Origin: Spirosoma utsteinense
GTDB taxonomy: Bacteria > Bacteroidota > Bacteroidia > Cytophagales > Spirosomataceae
Direction: 5' to 3'
DNA length: 64,000 nucleotides
Assembly (NCBI RefSeq): GCF_014282275.1
Contig: NZ_VFIA01000001.1
Span: forward strand, 124,001-188,000
Shown: positions 26,587 through 36,096 of the stretch, piece by piece
Layout: each line of letters starts with the position of its first letter
Position numbering within the stretch: position 1 is the stretch's first letter
Notes under the pieces: model-generated
What the model was told of the DNA's origin: nothing
Seen by the model: only the letters and a program-made list of their open reading frames with translations
Databases searched by the model: none
Made by a program: the position numbers and the translations under genes

Positions 26587-29500
26587 TTAAACCCGAACTT
26601 CCATCTCCTCAGGCTTTGTGGTATCACCTGTCGGTCTGCCTTCGGGCTGTGGCAGGGGGCGCTGGTGTTGCCCTTCATCACCCGGCTCAACGTCTTTCCG
26701 GCGCGTCATATACGTGTAAATGACTGGCACTACATAGAGCGTCAGGACGAGCGAGAACAGCAAACCACCTACGATCACGATACCCAGCGGAACCCGGCTC
26801 TTCGACGCTGAACCCAGGGCCAAAGCGAGGGGGAGGGCACCAAAGGCAGCCACCAGCGTTGTCATCAGAATCGGGCGCAGGCGAAGGGCGGCCGATTCGG
26901 TGGCCGCTTCGAACTTGTTCTTACCTGTCAGCCGCTGTTCATTCGCGAACTCAACAATCAGGATACCGTTCTTGGTGACCAGTCCAACCAGCATAATGAT
27001 GCCGATTTGGCTGAAAATGTTCAGCGTCTGGTTAAACATCCAGAGGGAGAATACTGCACCCGCCAGCGCCAGAGGAACCGTTATCATGATGATTAACGGG
27101 TCGATGAACGAGTCGAACTGGGCAGCCAGAATCAGGTAAACCAGTATCAGTGCCAGACCAAACGCAAAAAGGGTGTTCGATGAACTCTCGGCATAGTCAC
27201 GGGAAGGCCCGGAGAGTGCCGTCTGGAAAGTCTGGTCGAGCGTACGTTGAGCAATGGCCTGCATGGCGGCAACACCGTCGCCAACCGTTTTTCCTGGAGC
27301 CAGACCCGCCGACACCGTCGCCGACTTAAACCGGTTGTAGTGGTAGACCTGCGGGGGGCTGCTTACTTCCTGGAAATTCACCAGATTGTCTAACTGAATC
27401 AGTTCTCCCTCGCTGCTGCGCACGTAGAACGAACCGAGGTCTACCGGTGCATCCCGGTCATCCCGGTCAACCTGCCCAATCACCTGATACTGCTTGCCAT
27501 TCATCAGGAAGTAAGCCAGCCGTCGGTTACTGAGCGCCAGCTGCAGCGTCTGCGCGACATCCTGCACCGACACGCCGAGGTTGGTTGCCTTCTCCCGGTC
27601 GATACTGATGTTCAGTTCCGGTTTGTTAAATTTCAGATCGACATCCGAGTTCTGGAAGGTGGGGTCTTTCTGTACTTCATCCAGGAAGGCAGGTAGTTTC
27701 TCCCGAAGTTTCTCAAAGTTCAGGTTCTGAATAACGAACTGTACAGGTAAGCCACCACCCCGGCCAACCTGAATCGTCTGATCCTGGGTAGGAAACATCC
27801 GGGCCTCAGTAAACTTCTTCAGGTTTTTGGTCAGGTAGTCGACGATTTCCTGCTGCGACCGTTTCCGTTCGGAGGGGTCGCTCATGTTGACGATAACGAA
27901 GGAGGAGTTTACGGCACCGGCACCCGAAAAGCCGGGGGCTACCACACTAAAGGCCAGACGCGTTTCAGGAACAGAATCAAGAATCATCTGCATCACCCGG
28001 TCGGTTGTGTTCGCCTGCGATTCGAAGCTGGTACCCTCCGGCGAGGTGATCACGATCCGGGTACGGCCCCGGTCTTCGAGTGGAGCCAACTCAGATTTTA
28101 GCAACGACCCCAGCCCGAAAATCATTGCCAGACAGGCAACGATCATGACGAGTGCCCAACCTCGTTTGGCCACAAACTTATTGAGCGAGCTTCGGTACGA
28201 ATCATCGAGCCATTGAAAGAAGGGCTCCGTTTTCTTGTAGAACCACGATTTTTTGTGCGGGTCCTTACTCGTCATCTTAACGCTCAATACGGGTGTCAAG
28301 GTCAGTGAAACGAAAGCCGATATCAATACGGCTCCTGCAACGACAATGCCGAACTCCCGGAACAGACGACCAACAAACCCTTCCAGAAAAATAATGGGCA
28401 GGAACACGACCGCCAGCGTAATACTGGTAGCCAGCACAGCAAAGAAAATCTCGTTGGAGCCTTCTTTAGCTGCCTGTGTAGGCTCCATACCTGCTTCAAC
28501 CTTCTTGAAGATGTTTTCGGTAACGACAATACCATCATCCACAACCAGACCCGTGGCCAGTACGATGGCCAACAGGGTCAGCACATTGATGCTGAAGTCG
28601 GCCACATACATGATAAAGAACCCGCCAATGAGCGATACCGGAATATCGATCAGCGGTCGGAAGGCGATCAGCCAGTTTCGGAAGAAGAAATAGATCACCA
28701 GAACGACCAGTACGAACGATATCAGCAGGGTTTCGCCTACTTCTTCAATCGCCCGGCGAATAAAGATACTGCGGTCGATACCAATACTGACGATAATATC
28801 CTTTGGCAGGTCTTTCTTGAGCTGATCGAACCGTTTGTAAAATTCATCGGCTATGCTGACATAGTTGGCTCCGGGCTGCGGTATCAGGACCAGAATAACG
28901 CCCACCGCCCCATTCTGTTTCGAGATCGTTTCTTCGTTTTCAGCACCCAGGGTTGCGTAGCCAATGTCCTTAAATCGGATGATCTGGCTATTGGTCTGAC
29001 GTAGAATCAGGTTGTTAAAATCTTCTTCTGTTGTTAAACGTCCTACCGCCTTAACCGTTAGCTCGGTCGTATTACCGTATACTTTACCGCCCGGCAGCTC
29101 GACGTTTTGTGCCGTCAGAGCGGTTTGAATATCCTGGGTTGTCAGGCGGTAGGCCGACAGTTTGATCGGGTCGATCCAGAGACGCATGGCCTGCCGTTTC
29201 AACCCATAGATCGTTGCCTGGCTTACCCCTGGAATCGTCTGGAGACGCTCCTGCAAAACGTTCTCCGCATAGTCCGACAACTGCGTAGGGTTACGGGTCG
29301 TGCTCTGGACGGTCATGAAAATGATCGGTTCGGAGTTGGCATCCGCTTTGGTCACGACCGGAGGAGCGTCGATATCCTGCGGAAGTTGCCGCTGCGCCTG
29401 AGCTACCTTATCCCGCACGTCGTTGGCCGCCTGCTCCAGATTGGCATCGAGGTTGAACTCGACGGTAATCGTGCTCGCGCCCAGCGAACTGTTCGACGTA

Positions 29501-29739
29501 ATCGTCCGGATACCCTCGATGCTGTTCAGCGATTTCTCGATGGGTTCGGTAATCTGCGACTCGATAATGTCGGGGTTAGCACCCGTGTAGTTGGTCCGCA
29601 CCGAAATAACCGGTGGGTCAATGGCCGGGTACTCACGAACACCGAGGAAGGTGAAACCGATGATCCCGAAGAGAACGATGACGATCGACATCACCATCGC
29701 AAAAACGGGCCGGTTGAGACTTAATTCGGGTAGGCTCAT
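26587..29739 (-). CDS. HAE1-type RND multidrug efflux pump (AcrB/MexF-like)
   Basis: 1050 residues, normal for a trimeric inner-membrane RND pump. TM1 follows MSLPELSLNRPVFAMVMSIV; the proton-relay pair is in LATGLVVDDGIVVTENIFK (TM4); the second half repeats the fold with LVGLVTKNGILIVEFANEQ. The porter domain carries typical GVSQATIYGLKRQAMRLWID. The VVDD-type TM4 places it with hydrophobic/amphiphilic drug exporters rather than metal pumps. The adaptor gene lies 102 bp upstream in the same operon; no TolC gene is in this operon. Confidence 0.95.
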   Translation of the reverse strand: MSLPELSLNRPVFAMVMSIVIVLFGIIGFTFLGVREYPAIDPPVISVRTNYTGANPDIIESQITEPIEKSLNSIEGIRTITSNSSLGASTITVEFNLDANLEQAANDVRDKVAQAQRQLPQDIDAPPVVTKADANSEPIIFMTVQSTTRNPTQLSDYAENVLQERLQTIPGVSQATIYGLKRQAMRLWIDPIKLSAYRLTTQDIQTALTAQNVELPGGKVYGNTTELTVKAVGRLTTEEDFNNLILRQTNSQIIRFKDIGYATLGAENEETISKQNGAVGVILVLIPQPGANYVSIADEFYKRFDQLKKDLPKDIIVSIGIDRSIFIRRAIEEVGETLLISFVLVVLVIYFFFRNWLIAFRPLIDIPVSLIGGFFIMYVADFSINVLTLLAIVLATGLVVDDGIVVTENIFKKVEAGMEPTQAAKEGSNEIFFAVLATSITLAVVFLPIIFLEGFVGRLFREFGIVVAGAVLISAFVSLTLTPVLSVKMTSKDPHKKSWFYKKTEPFFQWLDDSYRSSLNKFVAKRGWALVMIVACLAMIFGLGSLLKSELAPLEDRGRTRIVITSPEGTSFESQANTTDRVMQMILDSVPETRLAFSVVAPGFSGAGAVNSSFVIVNMSDPSERKRSQQEIVDYLTKNLKKFTEARMFPTQDQTIQVGRGGGLPVQFVIQNLNFEKLREKLPAFLDEVQKDPTFQNSDVDLKFNKPELNISIDREKATNLGVSVQDVAQTLQLALSNRRLAYFLMNGKQYQVIGQVDRDDRDAPVDLGSFYVRSSEGELIQLDNLVNFQEVSSPPQVYHYNRFKSATVSAGLAPGKTVGDGVAAMQAIAQRTLDQTFQTALSGPSRDYAESSSNTLFAFGLALILVYLILAAQFDSFIDPLIIMITVPLALAGAVFSLWMFNQTLNIFSQIGIIMLVGLVTKNGILIVEFANEQRLTGKNKFEAATESAALRLRPILMTTLVAAFGALPLALALGSASKSRVPLGIVIVGGLLFSLVLTLYVVPVIYTYMTRRKDVEPGDEGQHQRPLPQPEGRPTGDTTKPEEMEVRV

Positions 29740-29841
29740 TGTGTTGACGGATTGTAAAAAGGTAACGTTGTAGAATTATAGCGTTCAGGTACACTCCAGC
29801 TCGTTGTAGTATTCACCAAGCGACTGGAACAGGGCTACGTT

Positions 29842-30972
29842 TTAGTTGGCCGTGGCTACTTTAGGATTGCTGTTAGGCAGTGTTATAACGCGCCCTATTT
29901 TTACCGCTGCGTCAGGTTTGAGAAATAACAATCCCGTTGTTGCCACAGTATCTCCTTCGGCTACACCCGAAAGAATTTGAATGGAACCTGCTGTGCGGAG
30001 GCCGGTCTTCACATCCTTGAAAACAGCTTTTCCATTTTTAACGAGGATGACCTGATTCGTACGGGTTTGCGGAATAACCGCCTGCGTAGGCACCACCAGA
30101 CTTTGTTCGTTTTGAATGGTCAGCGTTACCCGGGCAAACGTACCCGGTCTGAACTTGGCCGTTGTGTTATTGATGCGCGCCCGGATGCGCAGGTTACGGG
30201 TTTGCTCTTCCACACCCGGCTCAATGGCGTAAACAACGCCTTGACTCGGTTGACTGGAGCCATCGACTAAAAACGAAATTTTGCTGCCGTTTCGTACCGA
30301 TTGCCCGTACTTTTCGGGTATTGAGAAATCGAGCTTCAGTGACGTAATCTGCTGTAGACGAGCAATCAGCGTACTCGGCGATACAACAGCTCCGTTGCTG
30401 ACGTTGCGCAGCCCGATAACACCGGAGAAGGGAGCCCGAATTTCGGTTCGTTGGAGGTTGGCTTTCACCAGTTCAATGTCGGCCAGCGATGAGCGCAGGT
30501 TCGTTGTTACAATGTCATACTCCTGTTGACTGATACCACCACGTTCCAGCAGTTGCTTATTCCGATCTTCTGTGCGCCGGGCATTATCGGCCTGGGCCTG
30601 TAATTTCTGCAACTGAGCCCGCAGGTCGGCGTCGAACAGTTTGACCAGTAACGCACCTTTCGTTACGGGTTGCCCTTCCTGGATGTTGAGTTGCGTAATA
30701 CGCGCCGATATCTCGGGGTAGATATCTACCTGTTCGGCGGCCAACAGCGAACCGCTGGACACAATGTCTTCTCTAAGCCGCTGGGTTTCCACAACGAAGC
30801 CGTTAACCGAAAGGGTTTGTCCTTTCGTTGCACCGGGAGGGCCACCTTTGCCACCGCCCCCTTTTTCTCCACCACCGGGACCAGCGCCGGGAGCCGGATG
30901 TAATACCTTATTATACACAATAATCCCGCCGAGTACCAGGACGACGAGGCCGATAGCAATCCATCTTTTCAC
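29842..30972 (-). CDS. RND periplasmic adaptor (membrane fusion protein, AcrA/MexE-like)
   Basis: 376 residues. N-terminal signal anchor (IAIGLVVLVLGGIIVYNKVL), then a Gly/Pro-rich stretch (KGGPPGATKG), lipoyl-like halves (VDIYPEISARITQLNIQEGQ and APFSGVIGLRNVSNGAVV), an alpha-hairpin between them, and a beta-barrel and membrane-proximal domain (GTFARVTLTIQNEQSLVVPT). It connects the RND pump to an outer-membrane channel. First gene of the operon, with a good promoter at 31040-31069. Confidence 0.94.
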   Translation of the reverse strand: MKRWIAIGLVVLVLGGIIVYNKVLHPAPGAGPGGGEKGGGGKGGPPGATKGQTLSVNGFVVETQRLREDIVSSGSLLAAEQVDIYPEISARITQLNIQEGQPVTKGALLVKLFDADLRAQLQKLQAQADNARRTEDRNKQLLERGGISQQEYDIVTTNLRSSLADIELVKANLQRTEIRAPFSGVIGLRNVSNGAVVSPSTLIARLQQITSLKLDFSIPEKYGQSVRNGSKISFLVDGSSQPSQGVVYAIEPGVEEQTRNLRIRARINNTTAKFRPGTFARVTLTIQNEQSLVVPTQAVIPQTRTNQVILVKNGKAVFKDVKTGLRTAGSIQILSGVAEGDTVATTGLLFLKPDAAVKIGRVITLPNSNPKVATAN

Positions 30973-31378
30973 AGTGTAACGTTTTGCAGGGAGGAACTTG
31001 ATTTTAACGGCATGACGCCCGTTATTGTTTGTTAACCCGCAAAGCTATGACCGTTACCGCGTATATCAATCAACAAAGGACCAATCATCGACTAATTTTA
31101 CGCGGGTTGCGCAAAATGATTCTGCAATCGGATACTGATTTGCAGGTATAAATTAACTGGAAGATTCCTTTTGGCAGTATAAAGAAAGGTAACGGCTCTA
31201 CTTGCATACAGTCCGCACGGAGCCGCTAGCCACGAACCTGACGTTTGTCGATAGCACCGAATGGCGCAACCAGGCGGGTTTGCCAGAAAACCAGGACCGC
31301 AAACTAGCTAAGTCAGCCCGTATCCGGCGTGTTGGATCGCCGGGCAAAAATGCCATACGGACTTATTGGCAGGAAGCG
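30973..31378. other. gene-free interval upstream of the RND operon
   Basis: 406 bp between the adaptor gene start and the end of the TetR gene. The only ORF of note (31202-31411, plus) starts with TTG, has no recognisable features and overlaps the TetR gene; it is not called. The region near the adaptor gene carries a promoter (31040-31069). Confidence 0.6.
31040..31069 (-). promoter_or_regulatory. promoter of the adaptor-RND operon
   Basis: On the minus strand, TTG (31069-31067), a 19-nt spacer and TAGCTTTG (31047-31040), a perfect match to the Bacteroidota TTG-N19/21-TAnnTTTG consensus. The expected start is about 60 bp before the adaptor ATG. The best promoter match in the window. Confidence 0.7.
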
Positions 31379-32086
31379 TTAATCCTGATTATGTATAGGA
31401 GCGCCAAGTGATGCATATAAAAGATGCCGGACAAACCCAATGAGTTTGCCGGGGTGTGTATGTTGTCCGGCAGGAATTGGCCCGAAGTCAGTAAGCGAGG
31501 GCAGATTCTGCATGAAGAACGTTTGGTAATGGATCGTCTCGATCAGAGAACTGGCCAGCGACCGGGCGTAGGGATAATCAGGCCGAAGCTCCAGAATGAT
31601 TCCTGCAATGCGCGCACACAAATCTTTATAAGGCTTAAAAAGATGCTGTCGGTTGTCTTCGGTAACGTGGTGGGTTAAATAAGCCTTGCTGGACTCCCGA
31701 ATCACAATGCTGTGTAGCGCCTTCAGGTCCAGATCGTCGGTCATGGATTGATCCAGATCCTTCAGCAACAGCAGATTCAGCAGTCGTTCCAGCTTTTCAT
31801 GTGGATCGGTGAGGTTATTGGTTCTGAAGACAAGCTGAAAATCAATCCATTGCCAATACCAGGCCACCAAATACACCAGTAGTCGGTGTTTGTTTTCGAA
31901 ATACCGGTAGATGCTGGCTTCTTTCGTCCCCATGCGTTCGGCTAGTTTTCTAAAGGTGGCATCTTCAAAACCAACCTCATCGAATAGCAGGATGCTTTGG
32001 CGAATGATCCGTCGGCCTAAGTCAGATCCATCCGGGTCGCGAAGAAAAAGCCGCTCATTCATGCGGACGTGTACGGAGTATTCCAT
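31379..32086 (-). CDS. TetR/AcrR-family transcriptional regulator
   Basis: 235 residues. The N-terminal helix-turn-helix domain is clear: RRIIRQSILLFDEVGFEDAT then FRKLAERMGTKEASIYRYFE-NKHRLL. The ligand-binding helices follow and diverge from known groups. It lies between the RND operon (same strand, 406 bp downstream) and the divergent ABC-TMD/HlyD/TolC operon (117 bp away), so it could control either; a palindrome in the shared upstream region (32169-32183) is a candidate operator. Confidence 0.9.
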   Translation of the reverse strand: MEYSVHVRMNERLFLRDPDGSDLGRRIIRQSILLFDEVGFEDATFRKLAERMGTKEASIYRYFENKHRLLVYLVAWYWQWIDFQLVFRTNNLTDPHEKLERLLNLLLLKDLDQSMTDDLDLKALHSIVIRESSKAYLTHHVTEDNRQHLFKPYKDLCARIAGIILELRPDYPYARSLASSLIETIHYQTFFMQNLPSLTDFGPIPAGQHTHPGKLIGFVRHLLYASLGAPIHNQD

Positions 32087-32153
32087 TAATCCTGTGTGCT
32101 AACCGTTCGGGTAAAATTTTCTGCAAGGTAAAAACACTTTCAGATATAAAAGT

Positions 32154-32161
32154 TAAGTTTG
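32154..32161 (+). promoter_or_regulatory. candidate -7 element of the ABC-TMD/HlyD/TolC operon
   Basis: TAAGTTTG, a perfect TAnnTTTG match, 42 bp before the ATG at 32203. No TTG lies at the expected -33 distance, so the promoter may be weak or activator-dependent. Confidence 0.4.
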
Positions 32162-32168
32162 CATTAAA

Positions 32169-32183
32169 GATAGTAAAGCTATC
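32169..32183. promoter_or_regulatory. candidate operator palindrome in the TetR/transport intergenic region
   Basis: GATAG-TAAAG-CTATC, two perfect 5-bp arms around 5 bases, just downstream of the -7 element of the plus-strand operon. On the minus strand it contains TAGCTTTA, one mismatch from a -7 box, so it could also overlap the TetR gene's own promoter. Size and place fit a TetR site; not proven. Confidence 0.3.
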
Positions 32184-32202
32184 GAATATACTAGTACTTA
32201 TT

Positions 32203-33192
32203 ATGGCTACAGTAGCAGTTGAAGCACCACCACCATCGCCGTTACGGCGGTTGATTCGACTTTTGGGCAACGAGAAAAAGGATATCGGTTATATTTACCT
32301 GTATGCTATCATGACTGGCCTGATAAGCCTGTCGCTACCCCTGGGTATCCAGGCTGTATTTAATCTGGTGTCGGGCGGGCTTGTATTCAGTTCTATTTAT
32401 GTGATGATCGGGTTGGTCATAGCGGGTGTGTTGATCGCGGGTTTGCTCCTTGTCGGACAGACAGTTCTGGTTGAAGTATTACAGCAGCGGATCTTTGCGA
32501 AAGCTGCTTTTGAATTTGCTTACCGCCTGCCCCGTATACAGCCCGAGAGCTTTGGCAATTATTACCCGCCCGAATTGATGAACCGGTTCTTCGACGTGCT
32601 GACGCTTCAGAAAGGGTTACCCAAGTTGCTGATCGATCTGACAGCCGCTTCGGTACAGATTATTTTAGGGATCATCCTGCTGTCGTTTTACCACCCGGTT
32701 TTTCTGGCGTTTGGCTTGTTTACACTGATAGCCATTGTTGCACTGGTTTTGATAAGCGGTCCGAAGGGACTGCGTACCAGCCTGAGTGAGTCGAAAGATA
32801 AATACAAGGTAGTAGCCTGGCTGGAAGATATTGCCCGGGACCTGCCCTCGTTCCGGCATCGCGACGATCAGGTCGAGACTATCGATCATATGGACGGGCT
32901 GGTGGCTACCTATCTGGAGCATCGGCAGCAGCATTTTGGTGTGCTGAAACAGATTCTGTACTACGGGGTGGCGTTTAAAATGGCCGTCACCGGGGGGCTG
33001 CTCATTATCGGGACGGTGCTGGTTGTCGGACGCGATATGACACTAGGGCAATTTGTGGCGGCTGAACTCGTAATAGTTCTGATAACGAGCTCAGTTGATA
33101 AGCTTATGTCAGGCATCGATACCGTATTTGACCTGCTGACAGCTGTTGAAAAAATTGGGACTGTTACCGACTTACCCATGGTGAATGATTAG
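32203..33192 (+). CDS. ABC-exporter transmembrane domain protein lacking the ATPase domain
   Basis: 329 residues. Six hydrophobic segments form a full type-1 exporter membrane domain, for example YLYAIMTGLISLSLPLGIQA, YVMIGLVIAGVLIAGLLLV and MAVTGGLLIIGTVLVVG, with the usual cytoplasmic loop (PPELMNRFFDVLTLQKGLPK). The protein stops at TAVEKIGTVTDLPMVND, exactly where such exporters normally continue into the nucleotide-binding domain; no Walker A, signature or Walker B motif exists here or in the 56 bp before the next gene. It heads an operon with HlyD-like and TolC-like genes. It must use an ATPase encoded elsewhere, or act without ATP. Confidence 0.85.
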   Translation: MATVAVEAPPPSPLRRLIRLLGNEKKDIGYIYLYAIMTGLISLSLPLGIQAVFNLVSGGLVFSSIYVMIGLVIAGVLIAGLLLVGQTVLVEVLQQRIFAKAAFEFAYRLPRIQPESFGNYYPPELMNRFFDVLTLQKGLPKLLIDLTAASVQIILGIILLSFYHPVFLAFGLFTLIAIVALVLISGPKGLRTSLSESKDKYKVVAWLEDIARDLPSFRHRDDQVETIDHMDGLVATYLEHRQQHFGVLKQILYYGVAFKMAVTGGLLIIGTVLVVGRDMTLGQFVAAELVIVLITSSVDKLMSGIDTVFDLLTAVEKIGTVTDLPMVND

Positions 33193-33248
33193 CCATACTT
33201 TGCGTTAAGCATGTATCGCACAGTATTCACCACTCATCATTATACCTT

Positions 33249-34607
33249 ATGCTTAACCTGTCCAATCAGCGTGTAGATGAAGCGCTGTTTGATAAATACC
33301 CGCTCCGGACATTACGGACGCTGAAGCAACCGAATAACGGCCAAAAAATGGGCCGTTGGATGCTCTTTCTGTTACTTTTCTGTATTAGTATTCTGTTTTT
33401 ACCGTGGCAGCAGAATATAAACGGCGAGGGTACCGTAACGGCGCTTACCCCACAGGACCGCCCACAAACGGTACAGAACGCCATTCCCGGCCGGATCGAG
33501 CGCTGGAACGTGCGCGAAGGGCAGCTGGTGCAAAAAGGCGATACGCTGCTGGTTATCTCCGATATTAAAGACGAGTATTTCGACCCGAAGCTGCAACAGC
33601 GGCTGGGCGAACAACTGACAGCCAAGCAGGGAAGTCTGACGGCTACCGACGCCAAGCTGAAAGCCCTCGACAACCAACTGAGGGCGCTGGAAACAGGCGT
33701 CCGCGTAAAACTGGAGTCGGCGCGCAATAAAGTTCGTCAAAGTCAATTCAAGGTACTCAGCGACAGTGCCGATCTGGTAGCTGTTCAGCGGAACTACCGG
33801 ATTGCTGTCGATCGGCTGGAGCGCTTCGAGAAGGGGTACAAAAACGGGCTGTTCTCGCTGACCGATCTTGAAACCCGCCGACTCAAATTGCAGGAGGATG
33901 TGGCTAAAGTGGTGGCTCAGGAGAACAAACTCAATGTGTCCCGCCAAGAGCTTATCAACTCCCGGCTCGATCTGGGCTCGATCCAGGCCGACTACGAGGA
34001 GAAAGCAGCTAAAACGTTTTCCGACCGCAGTTCGGCGGTGTCGTACCGGACCGAAGCCGATGGTGAAATTGCAAAGCTTCGTAATAAAATCAGCAGCGTC
34101 ACTGTACGTCAGGGTCTTTATGTAGTACGCGCCCCGCAGTCCGGTTATGTTGTTCGGTCGTTAAAGGCGGGGATAGGGGAGACGATCAAAGAGGGCGAAT
34201 CCATTGTGACACTGCAACCCGAAAGTCCGCAGATAGCCGTCGATCTGGCTGTCCGGGCCATGGACGTACCGCTGATTCAGCGGGGTCGCACGGTACGAAT
34301 TGAATTCGATGGGTGGCCTGCCGTGCAGTTCTCCGGCTGGCCGCTGGTAGCGGTTGGTACCTTTGGGGGCGAGGTAGCCGTGATTGATGCGGTAAGTAAT
34401 ACCAACGGTAGCTATCGCCTGCTGGTGACGCCCAAGCCAACCAAAGGTGACCAACCCTGGCCAAAACAACTACGGGTAGGGTCACGTGCCTATGGTTGGG
34501 TAATGCTTGATAATGTACCAATCTGGTATGAACTCTGGCGGCAGTTGAATGGCTTCCCACCGAGCCTGCAACAGGAGCCATCGGATGAAAAAGGAGCAAA
34601 AAAATGA
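33249..34607 (+). CDS. HlyD-family secretion adaptor
   Basis: 452 residues. One membrane helix at about 37-54 (MLFLLLFCISILFLPW), then the lipoyl half VQNAIPGRIERWNVREGQLV, a long coiled-coil hairpin (about 110-290), the second lipoyl half VRAPQSGYVVRSLKAGIGE and a barrel domain ending in WYELWRQLNGFPP, typical of type I secretion adaptors. It bridges the inner-membrane component and TolC. Its stop overlaps the start of the TolC-like gene (ATGA). Confidence 0.92.
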   Translation: MLNLSNQRVDEALFDKYPLRTLRTLKQPNNGQKMGRWMLFLLLFCISILFLPWQQNINGEGTVTALTPQDRPQTVQNAIPGRIERWNVREGQLVQKGDTLLVISDIKDEYFDPKLQQRLGEQLTAKQGSLTATDAKLKALDNQLRALETGVRVKLESARNKVRQSQFKVLSDSADLVAVQRNYRIAVDRLERFEKGYKNGLFSLTDLETRRLKLQEDVAKVVAQENKLNVSRQELINSRLDLGSIQADYEEKAAKTFSDRSSAVSYRTEADGEIAKLRNKISSVTVRQGLYVVRAPQSGYVVRSLKAGIGETIKEGESIVTLQPESPQIAVDLAVRAMDVPLIQRGRTVRIEFDGWPAVQFSGWPLVAVGTFGGEVAVIDAVSNTNGSYRLLVTPKPTKGDQPWPKQLRVGSRAYGWVMLDNVPIWYELWRQLNGFPPSLQQEPSDEKGAKK

Positions 34608-36091
34608 AAGGATTGATTTTTGGTACCTGGTGTCTGATGCTGAGTACTCCGATTCGCGCAGTTCCGGCTTTTCAGGAATCGGCAACCGACGTATCGATCA
34701 GGGTAGAAGCCGCTCAGGTTCCTGACACCACCGTATTTCCGGCATCGGTGTTTTTTGAGCTGATTCGTCAGCATCATCCCCTGGTAAAACAGGCAAATCT
34801 CTTCGGCGAAGAGGCCCGGCAGGTGCTGGTGCAGGCGCGGGGTGCTTTCGACCCTAAACTGGTATCCTATTACGATCGAAAGGAGTTCGGTCGGGATCTG
34901 TATTTCGATCACTGGCAGAACAAACTGGCGGTGCCGATCTGGCTGGGGGGTATTGACCTGAACGTTTCGTATGACCGGAACAGCACCCGTGGTCGGTATA
35001 TTAACCCCGAAGAACGGACGCCTGAGTCGGGCCTGACCGGTGTTGGGCTGAGTGTACCCGTTGGGCAGGGATTGCTGATCGATGCCCGGCGGAATGCAGT
35101 TCGGCAAGCCCGGCTGTCGCAGAATCTGGCAGAAGCTGACCGTATGAAGCTGGTTAACAAAACCCTGTTCGACGCAGCAAAAACGTATTGGGAGTGGTTC
35201 TTTGCCCACCAGCAACGGCGACTCATTACCGAAGGCTATGACCTGGCCGACCGGCGCTTTCAGGCGCTGCGCGAACGTGCCTTGCTGGGTGATGCGGCTA
35301 CCATCGACACAACCGAAGCCCTCATTACGGTGCAGGACCGGCTTGTTCAGCGCCAGCAAGCCGAAGTTGATGAGCAAAACGCCCGACTTCGCGTCAACAC
35401 CTTTTTATGGAACACCGCCAGCCAGCCGGTAGAACTGCCGGCAACGGCACTGCCCCAGCAACCCTCGCTCACCGCACCCGGCGATACCCTGCTACAGCGT
35501 CTGCTCGATTGGGCAAACCAGCAGCATCCCGACCTGCTTAAACTGGCGGTCAAAACCCAGCAGCTTACGCTCGAAGAACGCTTCCGGCGGGCTATGATTC
35601 AGCCGCAGGTGATGCTCAATGCCAGTTTGCTCAGCGAAACCCCCAACCCGGATATCCGTTACAGCTGGAATAGCTATTATTCATTTCGCCCGCAGAACTA
35701 CAAGGTCAGTATGGACCTGGTATTTCCGCTGTTTCTGCGAAAGGAGCGGGGCAAGTTGCGGGAAGTGCAGGTCAAAAATCAGCAGGTGCAGCTGGAGCAG
35801 CTGCAAACGGGCCGCGACATCACCAACACGGTGCAGTCGGCCTATAACCAGCTCCAGACCCTGGCCCGGCAAGTGGCCGTTCAGCAGCAGACGATTCAGA
35901 ATCAACAGCTGCTGCTACAGGCTGAGCAACAGAAATTCGAGTTGGGCGAAAGCTCTTTATTCCTGATCAATGCCCGCGAGACGAAACTGATCGATTTGCA
36001 GGTGAAAGGGGAGGAGTTGAAAACAAAATACCAGAAAGCGATAGCTGAGCTTTACTTCGTTGCCGGAACGAACGGGCAGGCTGATCGTTAA
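34604..36091 (+). CDS. TolC-family outer-membrane channel
   Basis: 495 residues. Signal peptide at the N-terminus (MKGLIFGTWCLMLSTPIRAV), then two repeated halves of long helices and strands typical of TolC, e.g. LVKQANLFGEEARQVLVQAR and NTVQSAYNQLQTLARQVAVQ, with the motif GESSLFLINARETKLID near the end. The 4-bp overlap with the adaptor gene (ATGA) shows a tight operon. Completes an envelope-spanning exporter with the two upstream genes. Confidence 0.92.
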   Translation: MKGLIFGTWCLMLSTPIRAVPAFQESATDVSIRVEAAQVPDTTVFPASVFFELIRQHHPLVKQANLFGEEARQVLVQARGAFDPKLVSYYDRKEFGRDLYFDHWQNKLAVPIWLGGIDLNVSYDRNSTRGRYINPEERTPESGLTGVGLSVPVGQGLLIDARRNAVRQARLSQNLAEADRMKLVNKTLFDAAKTYWEWFFAHQQRRLITEGYDLADRRFQALRERALLGDAATIDTTEALITVQDRLVQRQQAEVDEQNARLRVNTFLWNTASQPVELPATALPQQPSLTAPGDTLLQRLLDWANQQHPDLLKLAVKTQQLTLEERFRRAMIQPQVMLNASLLSETPNPDIRYSWNSYYSFRPQNYKVSMDLVFPLFLRKERGKLREVQVKNQQVQLEQLQTGRDITNTVQSAYNQLQTLARQVAVQQQTIQNQQLLLQAEQQKFELGESSLFLINARETKLIDLQVKGEELKTKYQKAIAELYFVAGTNGQADR

Positions 36092-36096
36092 GCTGG

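Noticed and set aside
31202-31411. 69-residue plus-strand ORF upstream of the RND operon
   Set aside because: TTG start, overlaps the TetR gene end, no recognisable features or conserved pattern.
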